Source: an uncultured Bacteroidota bacterium (lineage in GTDB: Bacteria; Bacteroidota; Bacteroidia; Flavobacteriales; Flavobacteriaceae). From it: DNA of 46,087 nucleotides. Positions 8,655-16,110 of the stretch are shown piece by piece. The notes below the pieces were generated by a model. That model had not been told where the DNA came from and searched no databases. It saw only the letters and a program-made list of their open reading frames with translations. The translations under genes and the position numbers were made by a program. Within the stretch, counting starts at the first letter, position 1, and each line of letters begins with the position of its first letter. The DNA lies in assembly GCA_902514625.1 (NCBI GenBank), contig CABXRK010000012.1, forward strand, positions 1 to 46,087. Direction: 5' to 3'.

Positions 8655-11603
8655 TTAATTTGTTCCATATCCTATTTTGATACCATGAACATACATAATA
8701 CCGGTGTTTGTATCTCCATATGTTTGAGGTTGATAATCATATCTAGCAAATTTTACAATAACTAATCCATCATCAGGAGAATTACTACTACTATAGTCTG
8801 CAACAGTTAATGAAAAAGTATGTTTATAAAGTTTGTATGCTGTTGCTGGAGTTACATATTTGCCTCCTGAAGCAGAAGCAATATTTACGTCCCCTTGACC
8901 ATATCTTTTAGCCCCCGCTTCAAAGTTGATTTGACCATCCGCTGCAGTGGCACTATAATAAAGTGAAACGGTTAAATTTCCGCGATTCCAATTTGAAGGC
9001 ATCATAAGAGAAAATAATACATACCCTTCATTAGCGCCCCCTCCATTTCCAAATGGTATAAGTTTAATCGTATAACCTGGTGGATAAGATACATCAACAC
9101 TTGTTTGTACCATATGCGGATGAATTAAAATTTCACTAAGTCTTGCTGTTGTTGATGCTGATAAAGTGGAAGGTAAATTGGTAAGCCCTGCACCAGAACC
9201 TACAAATTTAGTTGCCGTAACTGTACCAGCTACAGCTAATCCAGTTGAAGAAACTACCCCTGAGGTTTCTACCAAGGTAACTGCAGAACTACCCAATTGA
9301 ATAGAATTACTAGCTATAGCAATTGAATTAGCTCCAATAGCCGTGGCATTAGTAAGATTATTTGCACTAACATCGGCAGACGTACCTATGGCAGTATTGT
9401 AAGATCCGGTTGTATTTAGATCAAGGGCATCATCACCTACCCCTGTATTAAAAGATCCGGTTGTATTATTACCCAAAGAAAATTGTCCCAACCCTGTATT
9501 AGAAATCCCAGTGGTATTTTCTTTTAAGGCATGAAATCCAAAAGCAGAATTGTTAACAGCATCTATATTATCTTGAAGGGCAGCAAACCCAAAAGCGGCA
9601 TTATTTGACCCAATTGTATTATATTGTAAACTATTAAAGCCTAATCCCGTATTTGCACCTCCAGTTGTATTATGACCTAAAGCTAAATCTCCCATACCAA
9701 CATTATGATCTCCGGTAGTATTATCTTTAAGAGAATGGCGCCCAATACCAACATTTTGCGTCCCATTTGTATTATTTGTAAGTACTTTTTCTCCAATTGC
9801 TATATTATGGGTTCCCCCCTGAGAATTAGTTCTTAAAGCTTGATATCCAATTGCAATGTTCATACTGCCATTACCACCTCCTGGCGAACCATCAGCTGCA
9901 TTTTCCATAGCTTGATAACCGATAGCAATGTTGTTATCTGCAAAATTGGCAGTTTTTAATGCATTATAACCCATGGCAACATTATTTGTTCCTGTAGTAT
10001 TGGCTGTTAAAGCATTTTCACCAATGGCAACATTTTTTGATCCTGCTGTATTAGCTCTAAGGGCTCTTGTTCCAACCGCAACATTATTGCTAGCAGTGGT
10101 ATTCGCCTCTAAAGCGCCATATCCTATTGAGGTATTGTTGTCTCCAGTGGTATTTTGTTGAAGGGCATGATTTCCAAGTCCCACATTAAACTCCCCTGTC
10201 GTATTTCCTGCAAGGGCAGCATAGCCAAAAGCTACATTTTCAATTCCTGTAGTATTGGCTGTTAAAGCATTATATCCAACAGCATTATTTTGATCTCCAG
10301 TGGTATTGGAATTTAAAGCATTTGCACCAATAGCAACTCCAGATGTTCCAGAAACATTTGCTGAAAGAGCAGTTCCAATAACTACATTATTTTTAGAATC
10401 TAAAAGTCCTGTTCCTAAAGAAGTACCAAGATTTGTAAGTCCAGAACCATCACCAGTAAATCCACTGGCAGATACTACTCCAGAGGTTTCTACCAAGGTA
10501 ACTGCAGAGTTCCCAAGTTGAATAGAGTTATCAGCTGGAGCTTGTGCACCGTGACCAATAGATGTAGAATTAGCAATGCCCGCATTAGCTGGACCAGCAT
10601 AACCACCAATAGCTGTATTATAACTTTCGTTAGTATTTAAAAATAGAGCATTCACCCCTACTCCCGTATTTCCGGCTCCCGTAGTATTTGAAACAAGAGC
10701 GCTAAGTCCTACTGCTGTATTTCCGGCTCCCGTAGTATTTGAAACAAGAGCGCTATTTCCTACTGCTGTATTTCCGTTTCCCGTAGTGGTATCATACAAA
10801 GACCAATTACCAAGAGCAACATTTGCGCCTCCTGTAGTATTTTTATAAAGAGCACTATATCCTAAGCCTACATTATTTGCCCCAGTTGTATTTGATCTTA
10901 CTGCGAATGGTCCAATTCCGACATTATTCGATCCAGTAGTATTTGAATGAAGCGCATTATGTCCAAAACCACTATTCATACTTCCAGTAGTATTTACTTG
11001 AAGAGCCCCATGGCCCAGAGCAGCATTAGAGCTACCTGTTGTGTTGTTGCGAAGAGCTTTTGAGCCAATAGCAGTATTTGCCTGCCCTCCTGCTTGATTA
11101 TTACGTAAGGCCTCTTCCCCATAGGCAGTGGAATGAGTGGTTGGTGAGCCAGTAGTTGCCAAAAAATTATCAAATTGTTTAGAAATTGATAATACTGGAT
11201 TAACTACTGTTAAAGCTGATATAGCAAAAGGAACATGATTTAATTTATCCGTTCCAAAACTGGTAGTAGTTCCAGCAATAGTTACTAAAGTGGTTAAATA
11301 TATACCCTGTTGAGTCCAATCTAAATCAATGGCTAATTGACCGTCATTCCCTCTATTACCTGTCCCAATTAAAAGATTTATTTGTCCAGAGGAGGTTGTT
11401 GTAGTGGTATGAGTCTCTGAATAAAGATAATTTGAACCATTACTATAAAATCCAATACGAAATTCCACTCCAATAGAGGTATTAGAATATACATTGCCTT
11501 GTGCATCTTTAATTATTGCCTGATAATTAATTGTTGGACTAGCATTTTGACTAAAAGCATTTAGAAAAAAGCTACATGCTATAATTGTTAATAATTTTTT
11601 CAT
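8655..11603 (-). CDS. Repeat-rich surface protein with YadA-head-like 17-residue repeats
   Basis: 982 residues from ATG at 11601-11603; a GTG sits directly upstream but is not needed. The signal peptide is MKKLLTIIACSFFLNAFS. An N-terminal domain (about 20-150; NYQAIIKDAQGNVYSN) is typical of Bacteroidota surface proteins. Two arrays of 17-residue repeats follow (about 164-340 and 411-755), with consensus NTTGxxNxAxGxxALxx, roughly 28 copies, resembling the left-handed beta-roll head repeats of YadA/Hep_Hag trimeric adhesins. Each array ends in the same module (NSIQLGxSAVTLVETSGVVS). A unique C-terminal domain (about 820-982) carries neither a T9SS sorting signal nor an S74 chaperone motif that I can see. 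It probably forms a stalk or fibre working with the downstream giant adhesin. Structural class likely; function inferred. Confidence 0.8.
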   Translation of the reverse strand: MKKLLTIIACSFFLNAFSQNASPTINYQAIIKDAQGNVYSNTSIGVEFRIGFYSNGSNYLYSETHTTTTTSSGQINLLIGTGNRGNDGQLAIDLDWTQQGIYLTTLVTIAGTTTSFGTDKLNHVPFAISALTVVNPVLSISKQFDNFLATTGSPTTHSTAYGEEALRNNQAGGQANTAIGSKALRNNTTGSSNAALGHGALQVNTTGSMNSGFGHNALHSNTTGSNNVGIGPFAVRSNTTGANNVGLGYSALYKNTTGGANVALGNWSLYDTTTGNGNTAVGNSALVSNTTGAGNTAVGLSALVSNTTGAGNTGVGVNALFLNTNESYNTAIGGYAGPANAGIANSTSIGHGAQAPADNSIQLGNSAVTLVETSGVVSASGFTGDGSGLTNLGTSLGTGLLDSKNNVVIGTALSANVSGTSGVAIGANALNSNTTGDQNNAVGYNALTANTTGIENVAFGYAALAGNTTGEFNVGLGNHALQQNTTGDNNTSIGYGALEANTTASNNVAVGTRALRANTAGSKNVAIGENALTANTTGTNNVAMGYNALKTANFADNNIAIGYQAMENAADGSPGGGNGSMNIAIGYQALRTNSQGGTHNIAIGEKVLTNNTNGTQNVGIGRHSLKDNTTGDHNVGMGDLALGHNTTGGANTGLGFNSLQYNTIGSNNAAFGFAALQDNIDAVNNSAFGFHALKENTTGISNTGLGQFSLGNNTTGSFNTGVGDDALDLNTTGSYNTAIGTSADVSANNLTNATAIGANSIAIASNSIQLGSSAVTLVETSGVVSSTGLAVAGTVTATKFVGSGAGLTNLPSTLSASTTARLSEILIHPHMVQTSVDVSYPPGYTIKLIPFGNGGGANEGYVLFSLMMPSNWNRGNLTVSLYYSATAADGQINFEAGAKRYGQGDVNIASASGGKYVTPATAYKLYKHTFSLTVADYSSSNSPDDGLVIVKFARYDYQPQTYGDTNTGIMYVHGIKIGYGTN
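9340..10372 (-). repeat. 51-bp tandem repeat array, long block (about 18 units)
   Basis: Coding tandem repeats with a 51-bp period (17 codons, NTTG-N-x-G-x-AL). Most copies have diverged at DNA level, but the codon pattern and the sites equivalent to the Asn-Thr-Thr-Gly turn persist. One unit is expanded by a Gly/Ser-rich insert (SPGGGNGS, near 9880-9895). Confidence 0.85.
10590..11113 (-). repeat. 51-bp tandem repeat array, short block (about 10 units)
   Basis: Same 17-codon unit as the longer block. Two neighbouring units are almost unchanged at DNA level: 10666-10704 and 10717-10755 are identical over 39 bp at an offset of 51 bp. That indicates recent duplication and a site able to expand or contract. 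Confidence 0.85.
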
Positions 11604-11606
11604 CAC

Positions 11607-11833
11607 TTTGTGTATTAATATTTTATTTCATCTGAACTATACCGCGTAATTTTAGTACTAAAATTACGAATTTAATTAGTTATTTATCTTAAAATCAACA
11701 AATTGAATATTTGATCTTAATTCTATTTCTAAAAAAATAGACTAAAAAGTATTGACTTAAATAAATTAAATCAATTTAAAATCAGAAAAAAATCAATTTT
11801 TTTTTAGAATCAAATTGGAATTTGATTTCAGAA
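11607..11833. promoter_or_regulatory. AT-rich leader region of the surface-protein pair
   Basis: A gene-free stretch between the repeat-protein start and the end of the ParB-like gene. It holds a perfect 24-bp palindrome (annotated separately) and a short AT inverted repeat, ATCAAATT-GG-AATTTGAT, at about 11809-11826 just past the ParB-like stop. I found no convincing Bacteroidota -33/-7 promoter match. Confidence 0.4.
11645..11668. promoter_or_regulatory. Perfect 24-bp palindrome upstream of surface-protein operon
   Basis: The half-site CGTAATTTTAGT is followed directly by its reverse complement, with no mismatch and no spacer. It lies 42-65 bp upstream of the ATG of the repeat protein. It is more GC-bearing at its ends than the surrounding AT sequence. 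It could be an operator for a dimeric regulator, or a leader hairpin if transcribed. Confidence 0.5.
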
Positions 11834-12574
11834 CTATTTTTTAGGTTTGTATTTCTGTTCCGCTTCCAAATAAATATCTTTTAAATATTCTAATTGATCG
11901 TTCTCTTTATTGAAATTTTGAACATAATTATCCGTACACATTATTGCAATTACTTCTTCATCTAAATCATCATAATCATAATTCATGATTTTAATGGCTC
12001 TAGCAATTTTAGCAGAAAAAGGACTTGCCTTCATTTTATGTTTACTCATCTCATTTAATGAATCATAAACTTGTTCCCCTCTTGTTCTATCTAATTTATA
12101 GGTAAGGTTTTTTAATTTTTTTAGCAATCCCGCATGAGATCTTCCCTCCATTAATATTTCAAGAGCAGTAGTTGGACGAAGTTTTTTTGCTGTTTGCTGT
12201 TCCCATCTATTAGCTATTTTTATAGCCTCAAGAACATCGAGATTTCCACTCTCAGCAGCATAATTAGCAAAATCCATTGCGTTCCATTTAGAACCTGTAT
12301 TATTAATTTCAATGGTATGTTTATCATCCTTCCAAGTTTTACTTATTATATAAGGGATTTTATACCCTAATCTATTTAAAGCCCAGAACCGATGCTGTCC
12401 ATCAACAATTTGTTTCTTTTGATTAACAATAATTGGTATTTGAACCCCATTATCACGAATACTTTTTTCAAGTTTTTTAACAATTCTCTCGTTAGGCTCC
12501 CTATTGGTGTCTAAAAATTTGAATGATTTATAATCATCAGTAACATCAACTTTAAATTCGTTCTTTAAATCCAT
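11834..12574 (-). CDS. ParB-like N-terminal domain protein (orphan)
   Basis: 246 residues. The ParB/Srx-type nucleotide-binding fold is at about residues 18-105, with DTNREPNERIVKKLEKSI, IVNQKKQIVDGQHR (GQHR at 59-62) and FWALNRLG. The remaining two thirds are alpha-helical and Lys-rich, without a clear helix-turn-helix that I recognise. Stand-alone ParB-domain proteins of this kind are common in phages, plasmids and accessory islands and may be CTPases, nucleases or DNA-binding proteins. No ParA partner is present, so a partition role is unlikely. Three 11-bp repeats lie 53-85 bp upstream of the start. Function unknown. Confidence 0.7.
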   Translation of the reverse strand: MDLKNEFKVDVTDDYKSFKFLDTNREPNERIVKKLEKSIRDNGVQIPIIVNQKKQIVDGQHRFWALNRLGYKIPYIISKTWKDDKHTIEINNTGSKWNAMDFANYAAESGNLDVLEAIKIANRWEQQTAKKLRPTTALEILMEGRSHAGLLKKLKNLTYKLDRTRGEQVYDSLNEMSKHKMKASPFSAKIARAIKIMNYDYDDLDEEVIAIMCTDNYVQNFNKENDQLEYLKDIYLEAEQKYKPKK

Positions 12575-12626
12575 TTTTTAATCTATTTTTAAAAATATGA
12601 TGTAAATATATAAAATATTATTTTAA

Positions 12627-12659
12627 TTTTCCAATTATTTTCCAATTATTTTCCAAATT
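12627..12659. repeat. Three 11-bp tandem repeats upstream of ParB-like gene
   Basis: Unit TTTTCCAATTA is repeated twice exactly (12627-12637, 12638-12648), then once imperfectly (12649-12659, TTTTCCAAATT). The 11-bp spacing is close to one helical turn, so the copies face the same side of the DNA. They lie 53-85 bp before the ParB-like start. Possible binding sites for that protein or another regulator. Confidence 0.5.
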
Positions 12660-12768
12660 TTTTCTAAATCAATATTATTTATATTATTTTTTTTTCTATT
12701 ATTTTTCAAAAATTGCAAGAAAAAGGGGGAGAGAAAAGCTGTTTACACACCAAAAAAAAAAGGAGTAT

Positions 12769-13719
12769 TTACCAGGCTTTTAAGCCTAAAAGCTTTTCTC
12801 CTAATAAACTTAAATCAGCAGTTTTATATTTTAATTTTTCCAAATTTCTGGGATCACCAGGAAAGGCATAACCCTCTGGAGCTATTCTATTTTTCCAAGA
12901 ATTAATTCTCCAATTTCTTAAATCAATATTTTCTTCCTGAGAAGGCATCATTGAAATGTACTGCGCTATTCTTACCTTATCCTCACTAATATTAGGTCTA
13001 ATCCCATGAGGTTCTAAGCTATTAAAAATAAGCAAATCCCCTGCCTCAAGACCCACTTTAACAATCTTATCCTCCAAACCAGTAACATCAGGAATAAATG
13101 GATCATGATCATTTTTTTGAGTTTTTATCCATTGATCAAAATTTCTATAAAGCCAAGGAATACATTGAAACCCCCCCATATTTTGATCCATTTGATCTGA
13201 AAGAGCTAAAACGCCTTGTACGTTTTGAGGTTTTGTTTTAGGATCGTAATCCCAATGAATAAAACCCTTATATTCAAAACCAGGCCTTAATGGAAAATTT
13301 AAATTTGCCCTATCGATTGAAACCCATAATTTTTCAGACCCCCATATATCAACAAAAGCATCATATATTTTCTGATTTTGCCGATTTTCCCATAATAATT
13401 GATGGTTATAAACCTCAACCATACCAGTTCCTGCAAGCTCTTTCATTTTCATTTCAGCTCTGGGAGGAGTATACCATGAATCTTTATTTATAGGATTTTT
13501 TTCCTCGAATTCCCATAAAAATGAAGCTGTTTTATCAGCTTGTTCTTTCGAAATAACATTTTTAATTACAACATAACCATTATAAATCCAAAAATCCCAC
13601 TGCTCTTCAGTCAAACACCTTAGGGGCTCTTCATTTAATCTTTTATTAAGAGTTTTTTTGCTTGTTTTTGCAGTAGATGGATTACCAGGAATATCTTTAT
13701 GATCATTATAAGGAGTCAT
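12769..13719 (-). CDS. Phytanoyl-CoA dioxygenase (PhyH) family protein
   Basis: A 316-residue Fe(II)/2-oxoglutarate oxygenase of the PhyH family. The double-stranded beta-helix metal motif is GFIHWDYDP (His155, Asp157). The distal His is in EPHGIRPN (about His238), and an Arg in KVRIAQY probably binds 2-oxoglutarate. It has no signal peptide, so it is cytoplasmic. Its ATG abuts the stop of the upstream esterase (13719/13720), implying one transcript and coupled translation. PhyH enzymes hydroxylate many small molecules; the substrate here is unknown. A role in a demethylation-like or deoxygenation step of an unusual sugar is only a guess from context. A second, unrelated-looking PhyH gene sits at the other end of the island. 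Confidence 0.8.
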   Translation of the reverse strand: MTPYNDHKDIPGNPSTAKTSKKTLNKRLNEEPLRCLTEEQWDFWIYNGYVVIKNVISKEQADKTASFLWEFEEKNPINKDSWYTPPRAEMKMKELAGTGMVEVYNHQLLWENRQNQKIYDAFVDIWGSEKLWVSIDRANLNFPLRPGFEYKGFIHWDYDPKTKPQNVQGVLALSDQMDQNMGGFQCIPWLYRNFDQWIKTQKNDHDPFIPDVTGLEDKIVKVGLEAGDLLIFNSLEPHGIRPNISEDKVRIAQYISMMPSQEENIDLRNWRINSWKNRIAPEGYAFPGDPRNLEKLKYKTADLSLLGEKLLGLKAW

Positions 13720-14589
13720 TTACTCAAGATTTAGTATCCAATCTACCAATAAGTCCGACCAACTATCAACAGGAAGATTCTTAGGAAACATTCCGAATCC
13801 ATGCCCTCCCTTCTCAAACATATGAAGATCTGCCCTGGCTCCAACTGAAATCCATTCTTGATAAATTTTTACACTTGGAGCAGCTAACAATAGGGGATCA
13901 TCATTAGCACAAGCAATAAATGCAGGAGGTTTACTTTTAGGGACTTTCTGATCTTCAACTATCGCCATCCATGGATATATTGGAGCAATAAAGTTTGGCT
14001 CATTAGTGATGTCTGACTTATAAGTAGCCTCCATTGTAACAGCTCCTCCAGCAGAAAAACCCATTAACCCGATTTTATTACCATTCACACCGTATTTTGT
14101 GGAATTTGATCTAATATGCGCAATTGCATCTAAAGCATCCTTAGAAGAATATGGCAAAATTGTTTTTGCACTGTCTTGGACCATTTTAGGATTTTCCCAT
14201 TTATCAGAAATCCATTTAATAACAGAACCTTCTCTAGGATACAATCGATACTTTAACACTATTGCATTGATTCCATTTTCACTTAATTTTTCAGCCAACT
14301 TAGTGCCTTCCTTTTCATAAGCACTAAAAAAAAGTCCTCCACCAGGACAAATTATCATAGTCTTATCAGAAATAGAAGCTCCTTTAGCCCTGTATAATAA
14401 CATTTCGGGAACTGATATATTTTCAATGAAAAGGCCTTCACTCTCCCATGTATAACTATTCTCTGGATAAGATTTAAAGTCCCATTTTTGATAATCAAAT
14501 AAAATCTTTTCCTGATCTATATCATTTTTTAATTCATTAGAATTGCAAGAAAAGAGAAGTGCTAAGAATAAATAAAAGTAATTTTTCAT
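13720..14589 (-). CDS. Lipoprotein alpha/beta hydrolase, acetyl-esterase-like
   Basis: 289 residues with a lipoprotein signal (LALLFSCNS, Cys15). Alpha/beta-hydrolase features are the oxyanion segment MIICPGGGLFF, VLKYRLYPR and the nucleophile elbow GFSAGG. A C-terminal Asp (ACANDDPLL) and His (KGGHGFGM) complete the triad. This set resembles xylan/sugar acetylesterases and the polysaccharide-deacetylating hydrolases of Bacteroidota. It probably removes acyl groups from an imported or surface-bound glycan in the envelope. It lies between the PhyH gene and the symporter, all on the minus strand. Family sure; substrate inferred. Confidence 0.8.
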   Translation of the reverse strand: MKNYFYLFLALLFSCNSNELKNDIDQEKILFDYQKWDFKSYPENSYTWESEGLFIENISVPEMLLYRAKGASISDKTMIICPGGGLFFSAYEKEGTKLAEKLSENGINAIVLKYRLYPREGSVIKWISDKWENPKMVQDSAKTILPYSSKDALDAIAHIRSNSTKYGVNGNKIGLMGFSAGGAVTMEATYKSDITNEPNFIAPIYPWMAIVEDQKVPKSKPPAFIACANDDPLLLAAPSVKIYQEWISVGARADLHMFEKGGHGFGMFPKNLPVDSWSDLLVDWILNLE

Positions 14590-14630
14590 GATCGGATATC
14601 GTTTTATTACAATATAGCAAAATAGAATTA

Positions 14631-16103
14631 TTATTTTTCTCCTTTGAAAATAAAAATCCCTAAAAACCCAACAAAAAATATAGTCCCCGTTCCTATTACT
14701 ATAGTCAAGTAGGAATGAAATGGATTTTGAAAACCAAAGACCTGATCAAAAGCATTAGGAATACTTAAAAGTAAAATAACCAATACCCCCATTATAGTTC
14801 CAATTATTGGAGTTATTTTACTATTTAATTTTGGAACTAATCCGATCAAAAATAGACCAAGCATTCCTCCACTGAAAACTGAAGCTAATTCCCACCATGC
14901 ATCTAGAGCACTTTTAACATTAATCATAGCCAATGCAATCAGTATTCCAGAAAAAGAGATCAAAATTGTAGAAAAATACAATACTCTCATTTGCGTTTTT
15001 TCATCTCCAAGATTTTTAAAAAACCGATTATAATAATCGATTAAAATAACGGTAGCAGAACTATTATAACTAGTTGAAAGAGTGCTCATTCCAGCAGAAA
15101 AAATTGAAGCAATCAATATTCCCGTCAATCCTTGAGGTAAAACATTTACAATAAAATAAGGGAAAACCTTATCTGGGGATCCAATTATAGATGAAGGTAA
15201 AAGTCCCGTATTACTATAATAACTATAAAGAGCAGTTCCTATAAATAAAAAAAGAGCGGATACTGGAACATAAATTAATCCCCCTAGAAGAGCAGAAATC
15301 TTTGCTTTTTTTTCAGAATCTGTCAACAGATATCTTTGGATATAATTTTGATCTATACCAAAATTCTGAAGGTTTATAAAAAGACCATAAACCAAAACTA
15401 CCCAAAAAGTCGGTGATGATAGTTCAATCCCAAAGCTTCCTAGGCTAAATTTATCATCATCTAAAGCTATTTCCATTATTTCTTTTGCTCCTAAATCAGA
15501 GCCTAAAAGGATATATAAGAGGCATATTACTGCTCCAATAATTAAAATAATACCTTGAATTGCATCTGTCCATACGACTGCTTGAATGCCTCCAAAAACA
15601 GAATAAACCGCAACAATTAATCCAGTCAAAATTATTACAGCAGATAAATTAAACCCCATAAAAGTATTCAAAGTAAGACCCAATAAATAAAGAATCGTCC
15701 CGATCCTCATCACTTGAGTCAACAGATAACAAAACGATACATATATCCTTGCCCATGTTCCAAATTTTTGTTCCATATAGGCATATGCAGAAGCACTATT
15801 TATCCTTCTATAAAGGGGAACAAAATATTTTACTGCTATTAAAGAAGCAATTGGAAGAGACAAACTAAAAACAAAGGCGTTCCAATTCGAACCGTAAGCA
15901 CTTCCAGGAAGAGCCAAATAACTTATACTGCTAACAAAAGTTGCAAAAATTGAAAAAGAAACTACCCAACTAGGAATTCTACCACCAGCCAGAATAAACA
16001 TTTTTGAAGTTTTATTTTTGTTAAAAAAAGAAACTCCAAAAAAACAAATTCCAGCCACATAAGTGAAAAAAATAATAACATCAATTGTTGCAATAGATCC
16101 CAT
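14631..16103 (-). CDS. Sodium:solute symporter (SSS family)
   Basis: 490 residues from ATG at 16101-16103; an in-frame TTG directly upstream is an alternative. About 13 hydrophobic segments are visible. SSS features include the N-terminal DVIIFFTYVAGICFFG, GGRIPSWVVSFSIFATFVSSISYLALPG, and IVAVYSVFGGIQAVVWTDAIQG, the last typical of sialic-acid/galactose/inositol-type SSS carriers in catabolic islands. It is an inner-membrane Na+-coupled importer, probably for the mono- or disaccharide released by the neighbouring enzymes. Eight bp (16104-16110 region) separate it from the sulfatase upstream, so the two are co-transcribed. Confidence 0.9.
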   Translation of the reverse strand: MGSIATIDVIIFFTYVAGICFFGVSFFNKNKTSKMFILAGGRIPSWVVSFSIFATFVSSISYLALPGSAYGSNWNAFVFSLSLPIASLIAVKYFVPLYRRINSASAYAYMEQKFGTWARIYVSFCYLLTQVMRIGTILYLLGLTLNTFMGFNLSAVIILTGLIVAVYSVFGGIQAVVWTDAIQGIILIIGAVICLLYILLGSDLGAKEIMEIALDDDKFSLGSFGIELSSPTFWVVLVYGLFINLQNFGIDQNYIQRYLLTDSEKKAKISALLGGLIYVPVSALFLFIGTALYSYYSNTGLLPSSIIGSPDKVFPYFIVNVLPQGLTGILIASIFSAGMSTLSTSYNSSATVILIDYYNRFFKNLGDEKTQMRVLYFSTILISFSGILIALAMINVKSALDAWWELASVFSGGMLGLFLIGLVPKLNSKITPIIGTIMGVLVILLLSIPNAFDQVFGFQNPFHSYLTIVIGTGTIFFVGFLGIFIFKGEK

Positions 16104-16110
16104 CAAAATT

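Noticed and set aside
9340-11113. Regular repeats that could suggest a CRISPR array
   Set aside because: The 51-bp period is a whole number of codons inside an open frame, units are divergent, and there are no unique spacers or cas genes.
11834-12574. ParABS partition locus of a plasmid
   Set aside because: No ParA gene and no parS-like palindrome nearby; only the ParB-like domain is present.
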